IMG/VR virus record: IMGVR_UViG_3300037672_001301
Coordinates: 1 to 29,835 of that record
Origin: a virus
Length of the DNA: 29,835 bases
Reading direction: 5' to 3' (one strand)
Shown here: positions 1-10,700 of the stretch, in pieces
Layout: each line of letters begins with the position of its first letter
Position numbering within the stretch: the stretch's first letter is position 1
Notes under the pieces: generated by a model
The model's input: the letters and a program-made list of their open reading frames with translations, nothing else
Told to the model about the DNA's origin: nothing
Database searches by the model: none
Made by a program: the position numbers and the translations under genes

Positions 1-3000
1 CATTTGATTCTAGTGGTACAACCGAATCTCTTTCTGATCAGAAATTGACAGTTTCTGGTAGGACTGTTACTCTCTCGCAATTGAGTGAAAGTGGTTCTGC
101 TACTCTTACTGTAACATGGAAGAAAAAGAATCCTAAAGCTAAGAACAAAGTATTCAGTAGAGCTAATACTATTCAGATTATTAATTCATCAACAAATACT
201 TCTGGAGTAGGAAATTCTAGTGCAAATGATGGATTAACTTTCTCCAATATTTATGGAACTAGAGTTCAAGATAAGAAAATTTCCCTAGGAATTTGTGATG
301 TAGCGAACGTTGTTGCTATTTTTGAATCATCTTCAAATAGTAATCCACAACTTCCAAAAATCATCTTAACAGATTTGAATGCAAGTGTTACTAATGCACT
401 TAAGGGCGAATCTATAGTTGGTGAAACCTCTGGGGCATCTGCAATTTTTGTAGAAAGTAATGGAACAAATGAAACATCATTCATCTATGAAAATGAAAAT
501 ATATTTCAAAGTGGAGAAACTGTAATTTTCCAAGACTCCAATATTACTGCTAATGTGCAATCTTTTGTTTCTGGAGACCGAGATATTAAGGATAACTTTG
601 AATTTGATCCTGGGCAAAATGAAGATTATCTAGATTTTTCTTCTATTGTTAGATTAAATTCTGCAAATGCTCCAACTAAAAGATTGACAATCGTCTATGA
701 TAGTTTTGTTATTGAAAATTCCGATCCTGGAGATCTTGTTTCGGTAGATTCTTATGATGCCACTCTTTATGGTAATACTCTTCCATATATTGGGAGTATT
801 CCAGTCTCAGACATAATTGATTTGAGACCTAGAGCTGTTTCTGTTGCATCTACAGTATCTCCTTTTGAATATAAGTCTAGGGAATTTAATCCACTCACAT
901 CATCCACAACTCATGTATTTTCCAGTAATAAGAATCTCAACTTGAGTTATGATTATTATTTGGGTAGAATTGATAAAATTTTCTTAACAAAAGATGGAGT
1001 TTTTAATAGAGCAGAAGGAGTTCCTTCATATAATCCACAAGTACCAAATAAGGTGGATAATGCGCTAGAGATTGCTACTATTGAGATGCCTCCATATCTC
1101 TATAACCTTAATGATATTACAGTTCAAATTGCTACTCATAAGCGATATCAAATGGTAGATATTGCCAATATTGAGACCAGACTTACTAATGTAGAGTACT
1201 ATACGAGTCTTTCTCTCCTAGAGACGGAAACTTCTAGTTTGTCTATTAAAGATCCAACTACAAATCTTGATAAGTTTAAATCTGGATTTTTTGTTGATAA
1301 CTTTAGATCCAAAATAGGTGGTGGAGCCATCGAGGATTCTCAATATAGATGCAGTATTGATACTGCAGAAGGAGAAGCAAGACCAGAACACTATACGACA
1401 TCGATAGATCTTTTATTGGGATCTGAAGCTGTTATTGCTGCATCTAGTGGAACGGCAACTCCAGATGCAGACTATAGATTCGTAAGTGATCTTGGAGATG
1501 CAAATGTTGTCAAGAAAGGTGATATTGTAACTCTTAGTTATACCGACTCTGAGTGGCTTAAGAATAAGTTTGCTACTAGAATTGAAAATGTAAACCCATT
1601 CCATGTTGTGAACTGGATTGGAGTTTTGGAATTGAATCCAGCAACAGATACTTGGATTGATACTAGGAAAATTCCTAGTATGACCGTAGATATGGAAGGT
1701 AGTTACAATGCCATCCAAGGAATGGTTGGTGGGACAGATAGTAATACTGGACTATCTCCCGTTCAGTGGGGTTCTTGGGAAACTACTTGGACAGGAAAAA
1801 CTAGGACGAAAGGTCCTGTTATCCTGAAGGAGAAAAAGAGAGTCAAAGGCTCTATGACGAAGAAAAAAAGAAGAGGACGTTTTAGACCTGGAAAAGGTAT
1901 TAAAGTAACCACGATTAAGAAATGGAAACAGAAGATTACCAAGATTCGGGAAGTAACTACTACCAAGACTGGAACTAAATCTAGAGCCGGTATACAGTAT
2001 AAAGTAGACGAGACATTCGACTCCAAGAGTTTGGGGGATAGAGTGGTATCCAGCGATGTTGCTGCTGTGATGAGATCTCGAAATATTGAGTTTGTTTGTA
2101 AAAGACTGAAACCCAACACTAGACTTTATGCATTCTTCGATAATATCGATATGAATGCCTTTATTGTTCCAAAACTCATTGAAATTGAAATGGAAAGTGG
2201 GACTTTTGCCGTTGGGGAAACTGTCGTTGGTAATGGGACTAACTCTACAAATAAGAGTATTAGGTTTAGATTGGCTCAACAAAATCATAAGTATGGTGCT
2301 TATAATTCTCCAAGTCAGACTTATGAAAACAACCCATACAACGTAGCAAATAGTATTTCTGGATCATATTCTTCAACTACAGGATTACTTAATGTAGATA
2401 CTGCGGCTCTTGAAATTCAATCTGTATCTGGATTCTTTGGATGTCTAGGTAAAGGTATGAAATTAATTGGTCAGTCTAGTGGTGCTATTGCAAAAGTTAA
2501 AGATATTAGACTTGTCACTGACAAAGCTGGTGTTGTTATTGGATCCTTGTTTATACCTGATCCAACTCTACCATCAAACACTCCGTTCGCTACTGGTAGA
2601 AAGACCTTTACACTAACATCTAGTTCAAGTAACCAGACTATTTCTGGATTTACTGATAGTTCTGCAGAGACAACATTCATGTCTACTGGAACAATTAATA
2701 ATACACAGGAAACTACTCTACGAATTCGTAATGCTAATGTTGAAAGGGTTCCCACATCAGAATCTAAAGCTGTAAGCAAAAGCACAACTAGATTAAAATC
2801 AACAGTTAAATTCAAAAATAGAAAGAAAAAACAAACAAGATGGGTTGACCCACTTGCACAGTCGTTTGAAGTTCCAGATGAAAACGGAGTTTTTCTCACT
2901 AAGTGTGAGATTTACTTTAGATCAAAGGACGCTTCTGCACTACCCGTAACACTACAGGTCAGAGATCTTGAACTAGGTTTACCTACACAATCAATCTTAC

Positions 3001-5354
3001 CTTTTGCTGAAGTTGTTCTAGACCCATCTGAGGTTGTTACTTCTGATGATGGTAGCAAACCAACAACATTTACTTTCGATTCTCCTGTATATTGCCAAGG
3101 TGGAAGTCAATTTGCTTTGGTTCTTCTTTCTGCATCCAATGAATATACGGTATTCATCTCAAGGATGGGTGAAGAAGATGTATCCACAATTAACAGTGCA
3201 GATTCTGAAAAGATTATTGTTTCTCAACAACCACTTCTTGGATCACTGTTTAAGTCACAAAATGGTGCTACATGGGATCCAAGTCAGTTTGAAGATCTTA
3301 AATTCAATCTTTACCAGGCTAAATTCAATTCCACTAGTGGTACAGTTAAATTCTATAATCCTGATCTAGACATTGGCAACAAACAGATTGTCACATTGAG
3401 TAATAACCCGCTTAGTATGTTGGGTAAAAATACTATTATTGGTCTTGGTAAGAGTTTGACTTCTAATGAAGTTAATGGTCTTCTTTCTGGTACAACTATT
3501 GGTCAAGAAAACAATGCAAACTTCTCTGCAAACCTTGTCACGGTTCTTGGTGCTGTTGGTATTGGAAGTGTTCTAGATCTAACATCTGCGGGTGGTGGAT
3601 TTGCAAATGGAACTCCGACATATACTGATGTTCCTCTAATCAGTCTAACTGGAAGTGGATCTGGCGCAAAAGCAACCCTTGTTATTGCATCTAATGCAGT
3701 AACTTCCGCTACTGTTTCTGCTGGTGGTACTGGATATGCTGTTGGTGATGTATTATCAGTAAATCCATCTAATACTGGTGGATTTGGTGCTAATTTGAGA
3801 CTTTCGATTCAAAATGAAGTGGGCATTATTAGTGCCTTCAATACACTAATTGTTGACAGAGTTCAAGGTGTTCCAAGTGTTGATGCATCCTCTGCGGTTG
3901 TTTTTACAACAGGTGCTGGGTCTACATCAACTCTTTCTGCAACTTCTATCCAGTATGTTGAAAATGTAAGTGACGGGTTGTCATTCAGGGTTAATCACAG
4001 TAGTCACGGAATGTATAGTCCATTGGATATGGTTACACTTTCAAATATTGAAACTGATGTGAAACCAGAGAAACTCACTGCCAAGTACGATTCTGCTTCA
4101 ACTGATAATCTCTCAGTAACTAATGTAGGAGTTTATACTAGTTTTGAGAATGTTTCTGTTGACTCAAATAATCCTGGATATTTGAAATTGGGTGATGAGA
4201 TTATCAAATATACGGGTGTTACTACAACCACAAGTGCAGTTACTGGTGTTACTAGAGCTATCGATGATACTACTGCTGGAAATTATTCTGTAGATGATCT
4301 ACTCTTCAAGTATGAACTTAATGGTATTTCATTAAGGAGAATCAATACTTTACATAGTCTTGGTCAGGTAAACTTAACTAAGTATCCCATTGACGTTGAT
4401 TCTTATTGGTTGAAAGTTGGTATCTCAAGTAGGGGTGTTGATAGAAGTCCTGGAAATGCTACTGGATTGCCAGAACTATTTTGGAATCAAACTAAATCTG
4501 CTGGATCTTACCTTGCTCAAGGTACTAATACTGGTTCTGGTAATGTTCCAAGAGCTACCCAGAACATTGCATTTAATATAATGCGACCAAACTTCACTAT
4601 CATGCAACCAGATGGAACCAGTGTTTCTGCATCTTGTAGGACATTTAGTGGAGATAGTCCAGATGGAAACATGGGAGCATATATCGATCAAGGATTTGAA
4701 ACTATTTCCTTGGAAGGTGACAATGAATTTACTACACCTAGAATTGTCGCATCTAAGGTAAATGAATTGACTAGATTGGAGAATTATCCTGGAAGAAAAT
4801 CGTTTGCAATAGAAATTACTCTTAACACGGAAGACGAGTCCGTTGCTCCACAAATTGATTTGGATAGAGTAAGTGCTATTTTAGTTATGAATAGACTTAA
4901 TAGTAAAGTCACTAATTATGCTACTGACAGACGAGTAAATTCTATTGATAATGATCCAAATGCTGCAATTTACTTGACTGAAGTTATTAACTTGGATAAG
5001 GCTGCGGATGGACTGAAAGTCATGTTTGATGCATATAGACATCAAACAAATGATATTAGAGTTCTCTATAGATCATTCCGTGTTGACGCACCACAAGGAG
5101 ATCAACTATTCCAGTTGTTCCCTGGATATAATAATCTAGATCTTGCTGGTGGGATTATCGATCCTACCAAAAGTGATGGGTTACCCGACAAGTTCGTTCC
5201 CCCATCTGATGGATATGAAGATTTTAATCCATATGAATTTAATATCGCAAATATCCCACAGTTTAGTGCATTCCAAATTAAAATTTGTATGTCTGGAACC
5301 AACTTTGCTTATGTTCCAAGATTGAAAGATCTACGAGTTATTGCTACGATTTAA
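1..5354 (+). CDS. Giant virion structural protein, DUF4815-type (5' end cut by window edge)
   Basis: The reading frame is open from base 3 with no stop before TAA at 5352-5354. The first in-frame initiator-like codon (TTG at 45) has no special support, so the gene almost certainly begins left of the window; at least 1783 residues are present. The second half matches what I know of the large cyanomyovirus structural protein. Recognisable stretches are SLGDRVVS followed by MRSRNIEF and YAFFDNIDMN, then WVDPLAQSFEVP, GYLKLGDEIIKYTGV, VASKVNELTRLENYPGRKSF, FDAYRHQTNDIRVLYRSFR, and the ending FQIKICMSGTNFAYVPRLKD. The family sits in the tail/baseplate region of cyanomyoviruses; its precise position in the virion is not known to me. 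A very basic segment (26 K/R in 66 residues, bases 1791-1990) and a second short basic patch near 2790-2845 stand out. The stop overlaps the next start (TAATG). Confidence 0.85.
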   Translation, partial: FDSSGTTESLSDQKLTVSGRTVTLSQLSESGSATLTVTWKKKNPKAKNKVFSRANTIQIINSSTNTSGVGNSSANDGLTFSNIYGTRVQDKKISLGICDVANVVAIFESSSNSNPQLPKIILTDLNASVTNALKGESIVGETSGASAIFVESNGTNETSFIYENENIFQSGETVIFQDSNITANVQSFVSGDRDIKDNFEFDPGQNEDYLDFSSIVRLNSANAPTKRLTIVYDSFVIENSDPGDLVSVDSYDATLYGNTLPYIGSIPVSDIIDLRPRAVSVASTVSPFEYKSREFNPLTSSTTHVFSSNKNLNLSYDYYLGRIDKIFLTKDGVFNRAEGVPSYNPQVPNKVDNALEIATIEMPPYLYNLNDITVQIATHKRYQMVDIANIETRLTNVEYYTSLSLLETETSSLSIKDPTTNLDKFKSGFFVDNFRSKIGGGAIEDSQYRCSIDTAEGEARPEHYTTSIDLLLGSEAVIAASSGTATPDADYRFVSDLGDANVVKKGDIVTLSYTDSEWLKNKFATRIENVNPFHVVNWIGVLELNPATDTWIDTRKIPSMTVDMEGSYNAIQGMVGGTDSNTGLSPVQWGSWETTWTGKTRTKGPVILKEKKRVKGSMTKKKRRGRFRPGKGIKVTTIKKWKQKITKIREVTTTKTGTKSRAGIQYKVDETFDSKSLGDRVVSSDVAAVMRSRNIEFVCKRLKPNTRLYAFFDNIDMNAFIVPKLIEIEMESGTFAVGETVVGNGTNSTNKSIRFRLAQQNHKYGAYNSPSQTYENNPYNVANSISGSYSSTTGLLNVDTAALEIQSVSGFFGCLGKGMKLIGQSSGAIAKVKDIRLVTDKAGVVIGSLFIPDPTLPSNTPFATGRKTFTLTSSSSNQTISGFTDSSAETTFMSTGTINNTQETTLRIRNANVERVPTSESKAVSKSTTRLKSTVKFKNRKKKQTRWVDPLAQSFEVPDENGVFLTKCEIYFRSKDASALPVTLQVRDLELGLPTQSILPFAEVVLDPSEVVTSDDGSKPTTFTFDSPVYCQGGSQFALVLLSASNEYTVFISRMGEEDVSTINSADSEKIIVSQQPLLGSLFKSQNGATWDPSQFEDLKFNLYQAKFNSTSGTVKFYNPDLDIGNKQIVTLSNNPLSMLGKNTIIGLGKSLTSNEVNGLLSGTTIGQENNANFSANLVTVLGAVGIGSVLDLTSAGGGFANGTPTYTDVPLISLTGSGSGAKATLVIASNAVTSATVSAGGTGYAVGDVLSVNPSNTGGFGANLRLSIQNEVGIISAFNTLIVDRVQGVPSVDASSAVVFTTGAGSTSTLSATSIQYVENVSDGLSFRVNHSSHGMYSPLDMVTLSNIETDVKPEKLTAKYDSASTDNLSVTNVGVYTSFENVSVDSNNPGYLKLGDEIIKYTGVTTTTSAVTGVTRAIDDTTAGNYSVDDLLFKYELNGISLRRINTLHSLGQVNLTKYPIDVDSYWLKVGISSRGVDRSPGNATGLPELFWNQTKSAGSYLAQGTNTGSGNVPRATQNIAFNIMRPNFTIMQPDGTSVSASCRTFSGDSPDGNMGAYIDQGFETISLEGDNEFTTPRIVASKVNELTRLENYPGRKSFAIEITLNTEDESVAPQIDLDRVSAILVMNRLNSKVTNYATDRRVNSIDNDPNAAIYLTEVINLDKAADGLKVMFDAYRHQTNDIRVLYRSFRVDAPQGDQLFQLFPGYNNLDLAGGIIDPTKSDGLPDKFVPPSDGYEDFNPYEFNIANIPQFSAFQIKICMSGTNFAYVPRLKDLRVIATI

Positions 5355-5563
5355 TGGATAAAAGAAAAGTTGAAAGTAGTCATTCTCTCTATAGAGATAT
5401 GGACACTGGAGCAGTGATAAATTGCAATGATGGTGCATATGAATCGTATATTAAACAAAAGAAAATTGCGGTTCAGAAATCATTGGAAATTGATGAATTA
5501 AAGAATGATGTTAGTGAACTTAAGGTCATGATGAAACTCCTTCTGGAAAAATTGGATAAATAA
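5354..5563 (+). CDS. Small conserved cyanophage protein with C-terminal coiled coil
   Basis: This 69-residue protein starts at the ATG that shares one base with the stop of the giant structural gene (TAATG). That start is preferred over upstream in-frame codons at 5285, which lie inside the structural gene. The N-terminal half carries a motif of the form YRDMDTGAVIN and then Y-E-S-Y-I-K-Q-K. The last 30 residues (EIDELKNDVSELKVMMKLLL) form a clear amphipathic heptad pattern, so oligomerisation through a coiled coil is likely. Small proteins of this shape occur next to structural genes in cyanomyoviruses; I know no function. Coupling to the structural gene suggests a virion or assembly role. 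A late-promoter-like motif overlaps its stop codon. Confidence 0.7.
   Translation: MDKRKVESSHSLYRDMDTGAVINCNDGAYESYIKQKKIAVQKSLEIDELKNDVSELKVMMKLLLEKLDK
5555..5562 (+). promoter_or_regulatory. Possible T4-type late promoter (GATAAATA)
   Basis: GATAAATA fits the NATAAATA late-promoter consensus described for cyanomyoviruses and lies 24 bases upstream of the start at 5586. It overlaps the end of the preceding small gene. Only motif and position support it. Confidence 0.4.
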
Positions 5564-5585
5564 CTAAAATCTTCCTTTTTGTGTA

Positions 5586-5918
5586 ATGGCAGCTAGAAAT
5601 GTCAATTTAGTTATTGAGCAAAACGTTGATTTTGAAGCAACCTTTACTATTAAGAATGCGAATAATTCGCCATTAAACTTGACTGGGTACTCTGCTCTAG
5701 CAAAGATTAGAAAACACCCAGATGCGACAAAATACACGAATTTTGTTATTTCTTTCCCAAATAGAATCAATGGAGTCGTAAAAGTAGCCCTTGCGGTAAC
5801 TTCCACTGGAACTTTGGAGGGAGGAAGATACGTGTATGATCTGGTACTTATTTCCCCAAACAATTATAAGACTCGACCTATCGCAGGAAATGTTTTAGTG
5901 TTGCCTGGAGTATCATGA
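5586..5918 (+). CDS. Small structural protein with Ig-like, BppU-N-like fold
   Basis: This is a 110-residue protein. Its pattern, a short N-terminal strand (VNLVIEQNVDFEATFTI), then SPLNLTGYSALAKIRK, then GRYVYDLVLIS, resembles the small beta-sandwich modules found at the N-termini of phage baseplate and receptor-binding proteins, where the phrase PLDLTGYTA-A-IRK is typical. No signal peptide or membrane segment is visible. There is no good purine-rich ribosome binding site before the ATG. It overlaps the next gene by four bases (ATGA), so the two are probably translated together and may form one complex. The fold assignment comes from pattern memory and is moderately sure; a virion role follows from the neighbourhood. 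Confidence 0.65.
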   Translation: MAARNVNLVIEQNVDFEATFTIKNANNSPLNLTGYSALAKIRKHPDATKYTNFVISFPNRINGVVKVALAVTSTGTLEGGRYVYDLVLISPNNYKTRPIAGNVLVLPGVS

Positions 5919-6592
5919 CTGATTACTTAGTAAATTTAAATAGTCCTGGATCATATTCAGTTGGAGTTGACTACGAAATTCCATCGAAGTCAACTCAGAA
6001 CACCAATTTAATCATTGATGACATTAATGGTCAGTTCAATGGTATTGGCGTTACTTTCGCATTAAGTAGTAGTGGCGATACATATAATCCATTAAATGAC
6101 CAACAACTGATTGTTTGTAAAAACAATTTGGTTATGGAACCAGGAGAAGATTTCACCATTGCTGGTGATCAACTTATTTTCTCAGTTGCACCAGTTGTTG
6201 GTGATGATGTGTTCATCATTGCTCTTGCAACTACTGCTGATCTAACAAGATCTGTTAATTTTGTTATTGACAGTGGATCTCAGGATATCTCCCCAGGAAG
6301 CAAAGGCAAAGTAACTGTAGATGTTTCTGGAACGATCGAATCAATCAAAATATTGAGTGATCAAACAGGAGATATTGTTGTAGAAGTATCTAAATCTAAC
6401 TTCCAAGATTTTCCCACATTTACGACAATCACTGACAATCAACGAGTCCAACTACAATCTCAAAACAAGTACATTGATGATGTACTAAATAATTGGGATA
6501 GGACGATCGTTGCTGGTGATATATTAGATTTTTCGGTAGTCAGCTCAACAAACATGCGAAGGTTGCTGATCTCTTTAAAATTAAAATTATAA
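5915..6592 (+). CDS. Conserved cyanophage virion-type protein
   Basis: This 225-residue protein starts at an ATG overlapping the previous stop (ATGA). The composition is strand-rich with few charged clusters. A segment around residues 28-105 (NTNLIIDDINGQFNGIGVTF, then QQLIVCKNNLVMEPGEDFTI and DDVFIIALAT) looks like a repeatable phage fibre module in which a value is supplied with a default. The C-terminal half has SIKILSDQTGDIVVEV and ends in a basic strand, RRLLISLKLKL. No enzyme motif is visible. The position between small structural genes and a late promoter supports a virion or assembly role; nothing more specific can be said. Confidence 0.65.
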   Translation: MTDYLVNLNSPGSYSVGVDYEIPSKSTQNTNLIIDDINGQFNGIGVTFALSSSGDTYNPLNDQQLIVCKNNLVMEPGEDFTIAGDQLIFSVAPVVGDDVFIIALATTADLTRSVNFVIDSGSQDISPGSKGKVTVDVSGTIESIKILSDQTGDIVVEVSKSNFQDFPTFTTITDNQRVQLQSQNKYIDDVLNNWDRTIVAGDILDFSVVSSTNMRRLLISLKLKL

Positions 6593-6595
6593 ATA
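6588..6595 (+). promoter_or_regulatory. T4-type late promoter (TATAAATA)
   Basis: This is an exact TATAAATA, overlapping the last codons of the preceding gene and 44 bases before the ATG at 6639. That gene also has a strong GAGGAG ribosome binding site and its own downstream terminator, so the motif probably drives a separate, highly expressed late transcript. Confidence 0.6.
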
Positions 6596-6638
6596 AGTAT
6601 AGTTCTTAAAGTCTAACCCTTACGAGGAGTTGTTTTCG

Positions 6639-7646
6639 ATGGCATTACTAGTTCCCAATATTGGTGAAATTGAGTCTCTCCGTTATCTGATTGCTCAGAA
6701 TAACTTTGTTGCAGACTTGGAGGATACTTCACCAAGAAATCTCGTTCTTAAATTATTTACGAGTAACACCACCCCTGCTGAGGGTGATGTTCCTTCCCAG
6801 ACTGCATATTTTGAACCATATATTGACGGAAACGTTAATGGTTACGGAACTACTGCAAATACTGGTTACCCCGTCTGCGTCGATAATAGAATCGATCAAG
6901 ACTACACCGCACAGTACGGTGTTCTTCTAAACGGATCTCGCTGGGTTATTAAGAACGTTGGTAGTGGTACAACCGCAACCTATCCCGAACAGACTTTCAC
7001 CTTTACTGGACCTGCTGGTAATATCTACGGTTATTATGTAACCAGAGCAAACAACATGCCTGTATCCGTACAGGGTGTTAACCACGCAGCTAGTGTGGGT
7101 ATCGGAACAACCGTCACCAAGGGTAACAACACTGATCCATGTATTGGAGTTGTTGGTAATAGATTCTTTGTTGTTGACCCACAGGTCTCCATCAACGATC
7201 TAACTCTTGGACAGTATGTTGCTGGTAACGCAGGTGTCCAAACTGGTACGAGAATTATTGGTCTTGACCGAGCCTTGCAAGTTGTCTATCTAGACAAACC
7301 ACTGATTGATAACATTCAGGTTGCAACTGATCCATCGGTTACCTTTAGTTTCGGTAAGATTGCTATTGTCAATCACGGTCTTCAGCGAGGAGATATCCTT
7401 TACGTTGCTGCTGGTTCAGGTAACACGACTCTTGAGTCCAATGTTTACACGGTCTTTGATTCACCAAACGCTGATGAGTTTGTAACTACACCTTCTCTGA
7501 CTGCAACATCTAACGGTGTACTTGGTCTCAATACCGCTACTCTCTACTCCAGCATCATGTACGCTGAGAGATTCACGAATGGTCCATACAACATTCAGAA
7601 CAACGGTGACCAAATTAAAATCACCCTGAACGTTGCACTTGACTGA
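6639..7646 (+). CDS. Abundant virion structural protein (cyanophage-conserved)
   Basis: This is a 335-residue protein. The start at 6639 is chosen because GAGGAG (6624-6629) lies nine bases upstream; a TTG at 6630 is too close to that site. The N-terminus (MALLVPNIGEIESLRYLI) and the NLVLKLFTSNTTPAEGD stretch are typical of a conserved cyanomyovirus structural protein whose location in the particle I do not know. The C-terminal two thirds are Gly/Thr/Val-rich beta segments. Codon use differs from the upstream genes: by hand count it has about 20 AAC to 12 AAT, and many TAC, ACC and GTC codons, as in strongly translated genes. With its own promoter, strong ribosome binding site and terminator it is probably a major virion component. 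Confidence 0.75.
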   Translation: MALLVPNIGEIESLRYLIAQNNFVADLEDTSPRNLVLKLFTSNTTPAEGDVPSQTAYFEPYIDGNVNGYGTTANTGYPVCVDNRIDQDYTAQYGVLLNGSRWVIKNVGSGTTATYPEQTFTFTGPAGNIYGYYVTRANNMPVSVQGVNHAASVGIGTTVTKGNNTDPCIGVVGNRFFVVDPQVSINDLTLGQYVAGNAGVQTGTRIIGLDRALQVVYLDKPLIDNIQVATDPSVTFSFGKIAIVNHGLQRGDILYVAAGSGNTTLESNVYTVFDSPNADEFVTTPSLTATSNGVLGLNTATLYSSIMYAERFTNGPYNIQNNGDQIKITLNVALD

Positions 7647-7677
7647 TTCATATATAAAATAGAATATTTGTCATGGT

Positions 7678-7712
7678 GGGGATTGCTTTATTATCAAGGC
7701 AGTCCCCTTTTT
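7678..7712 (+). terminator. Rho-independent terminator
   Basis: A nine-pair stem (GGGGATTGC, 7678-7686, with GCAGTCCCC, 7699-7707; one T-G wobble) has a 12-base loop and is followed directly by five T (7708-7712). It lies 31 bases after the stop of the 335-aa gene and closes that transcription unit. Confidence 0.85.
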
Positions 7713-7735
7713 CATCAAATGATAAGAATTAAACT

Positions 7736-10700
7736 ATGGCCGTTTATGTCTACGATACCAATAAGGTAGATATATTCGTTTCGGAAGATGAGGGTTTGGT
7801 AACCACTTCCGTAACGAGTACGGCTGACTATGGCAACATTTCAGACACTGCTGACGATGATCGCGGTGCAGATAATTTCAATCCTTGGTATTTTGGATTA
7901 ATTACAGACCTAGCGGATGTCTTGCCATTTGGTAAGTTTGATGTTGGTGGAAACGCATTACCACTAAATTCTCCAGCTATTCCTGGTTCTGGACTATTCC
8001 GCATAGAAGATATTGCAGAAGTATCGTATGTAACCCCCTGGAGAGGGTCTGGAAGCCTCTTTGAGATCGGTGGAGGTCTGGAACGACTTGTCATCCCAGA
8101 CTTGGGTGCCGCAGGACCATCTCCGTCCATATACGGACAAGCAGAAGAATCGAATACATTTGTTACAGTCGGATCTGGCATACTCGCTCAACTTTCTGAT
8201 GAAGGAGCGACAGACAAGTTTAACAGATATCCCTGGGACGCTACAGGTACTCTTACCCTCAGTGGATATAACGGCACAATATTTCCAGACGACTTTATTG
8301 CGGTCATTAAAAATGTCGCAAAGGTTAAGGGCAAGGCTCAAGATCGCGTTATTTATGACTACCGTCTGGATCCAGACACCAAGTTCGATACTGAAAACTG
8401 TGGATTCGTATTCGACACATCGGGTGGCAAGTTCTCCGATGCTGATGATCTAACCTTTGACAGAATCATCACTACCAATAAGGATAGGTCCTTTAGTGAT
8501 GATGATCAACTTGAATATGAGAATTTCGGTGATATTACCGCAAGTATTCAACAGATTGAAGATCGCGGAATCATTGAGAGAAAACTCGGTGGTGGACTGT
8601 TCATGCACGATTACCAGGCAACTGGTATCAGTGCATCAGAATCTATTCCATTCGCATATTTTGGTACTGGATCTCTATTTGCACTTGGAGAACTCGATCC
8701 AGACAAAGATGTCGATCAGGTATTTGGATACGCAGGTTCTGGTGGATTCAATGCTACTGGAGAGAACTTCTTCAGTCAGGCTCCACAAAGCACAATATTC
8801 GGTCTCGAAGGAGAAATTTCCTTCAATGGATCTGGTGTCGAAAGATTTGTTCCTGCAACTGTTGATAATACAGTACTCTTCAATCAAGTTGGTTCTGCTA
8901 ACGATAAGATTATTTGGCAGGCTGGGGAACGTAAGATCACCATCAGACCAATTGGATTTGGATCTGTACTTCTTTCTGATACTCCACCTACATCTACAGC
9001 AACTCTGGTTGTATCTGGTGCAGCAACGGATCTCGAAAGAACATTTGCTGATGGCAATGTAAACCTCTTTGATATTAGTGGAGATGCCGGCAACCCATTA
9101 GATTCCAGATTTACACCACACTTTAGATCTGCAAAAGGAGATATTGTCCTCCCAGATGAAGATTGGGGTCTTATTACAAACTCGGCAACCGAGTTTGAAG
9201 ATTGGGGATATATCCGAGAAGTTGCAACCACTTCTCTTGTATTTGGAGATATTCTTTCTCCATTCAATTACATTCAGATTGGTGGTCAACATTATCCAAG
9301 TACAGATACATTCTCTGTTGGGGAGTCTTCGCTCACCAAACAGACACTTGGATTTACTGGAATTGCAACATTCAGGATTTCCGAAGATTCCAGTCTGGAA
9401 AGAACGTTCGGATACGAATCGTCTGGTATTACTGGTATTGCCACCTACAAGGCTGGTATCAACATCTTTGGTTACAACTGGTTCAGTCAGGCTCCACAAA
9501 GTACAGTATTCGGTCTCGAAGGTGAACTTACTCTTAGTGGTTCTGGGAATGAGTCTATTACTCCGTTCATTGAACCTCAAGGAACTGATGGAAACTTTAC
9601 TTTCCTATCTGGTCTTGCAGAATCAAGATCAGTTAGTCCCGATCCAACGGGTGATGTATATGTTGGCGGAACTGCAGGTATTGTATTCAGTCCCAATATT
9701 ACTGGTGTTGGTGTTGCCACACTTCGTACAGGTAGAGAAGAGTTCCAGACATATCTCAGAATCATTGATCCTGATATGGATCTTGTTCTCACCACAATTG
9801 GTGGTGGACTTGTTAATGAGGACTTCGTTAAGAGTTACAACGAATCTTCAATCTACTATGGTCCTCAAGATGAAGATTATGGAAATATCCTCAATGCAGC
9901 TGCATATGGGATGGGTCTCAACTTCTCTGGTGCTGCATCTGAAGTTGAAACCTATGATAATGAGACGAATACTTATGACCAAGATGTACTCTTCAGTAGC
10001 AACGGTCTAACTTATGACCAGAGCACTGGCGGAACAAGTATTCTTCCAAGTTTCGACAAAACAGCATCGTTCCCTGTCAACTTTGGAACTACTGTCGTAT
10101 CTGAAGATCTTGGTACTCTCACCGAAGGATCTCCAATTCCAGGTGGTCCAGCATATGATCAATACCTATATCCAAATTACACTGGATTCATTGATCAGGA
10201 TATCAACCAAGGTTACGATGATTTTGGATTCATCAATGCTACTACCGATTCTCTAACCAGAGTACCTTATGGTCAGGTTGATATTGAGCAACCTCCAACT
10301 CTTACGGTCACCAGATTTATTCCTCAATGGAATGGTTCTGGTACTATTATTCCTTCTGGTACTGCGGAAGAGAGATTTATTACCTCGGATGGCAATACCG
10401 TCCTATTCGACTTTATTGGTACTACTTCCCCAGAGAAGTTTATTGCTCAGACTCCAGAAGATACAATTCTCTTCACAATTTCTGGTGCAGCCGAAGACGA
10501 ATCGGTCACCTTTGCTGAAGTTGGAATTGGAACTGCATATTTCTCTGGTATTGGAGTCGAGAGGGTCAGATTTGTCGAGATTGGAACTGGCATTCTTTCC
10601 TTCTCTGGTTCTGCAGTGGAAAGATCCTCCATGGATCCTCCAGAAGGAACTTATCTACATGTATTCAGTGGAACAGATGTTCGACCTGGACTTTCCTTTG

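Noticed and set aside
1752-2288. A 178-codon minus-strand open frame opposite the giant structural gene
   Set aside because: It faces the basic Lys/Arg patch, has Ser/Phe-rich shadow composition and no ribosome binding site or neighbours on that strand.
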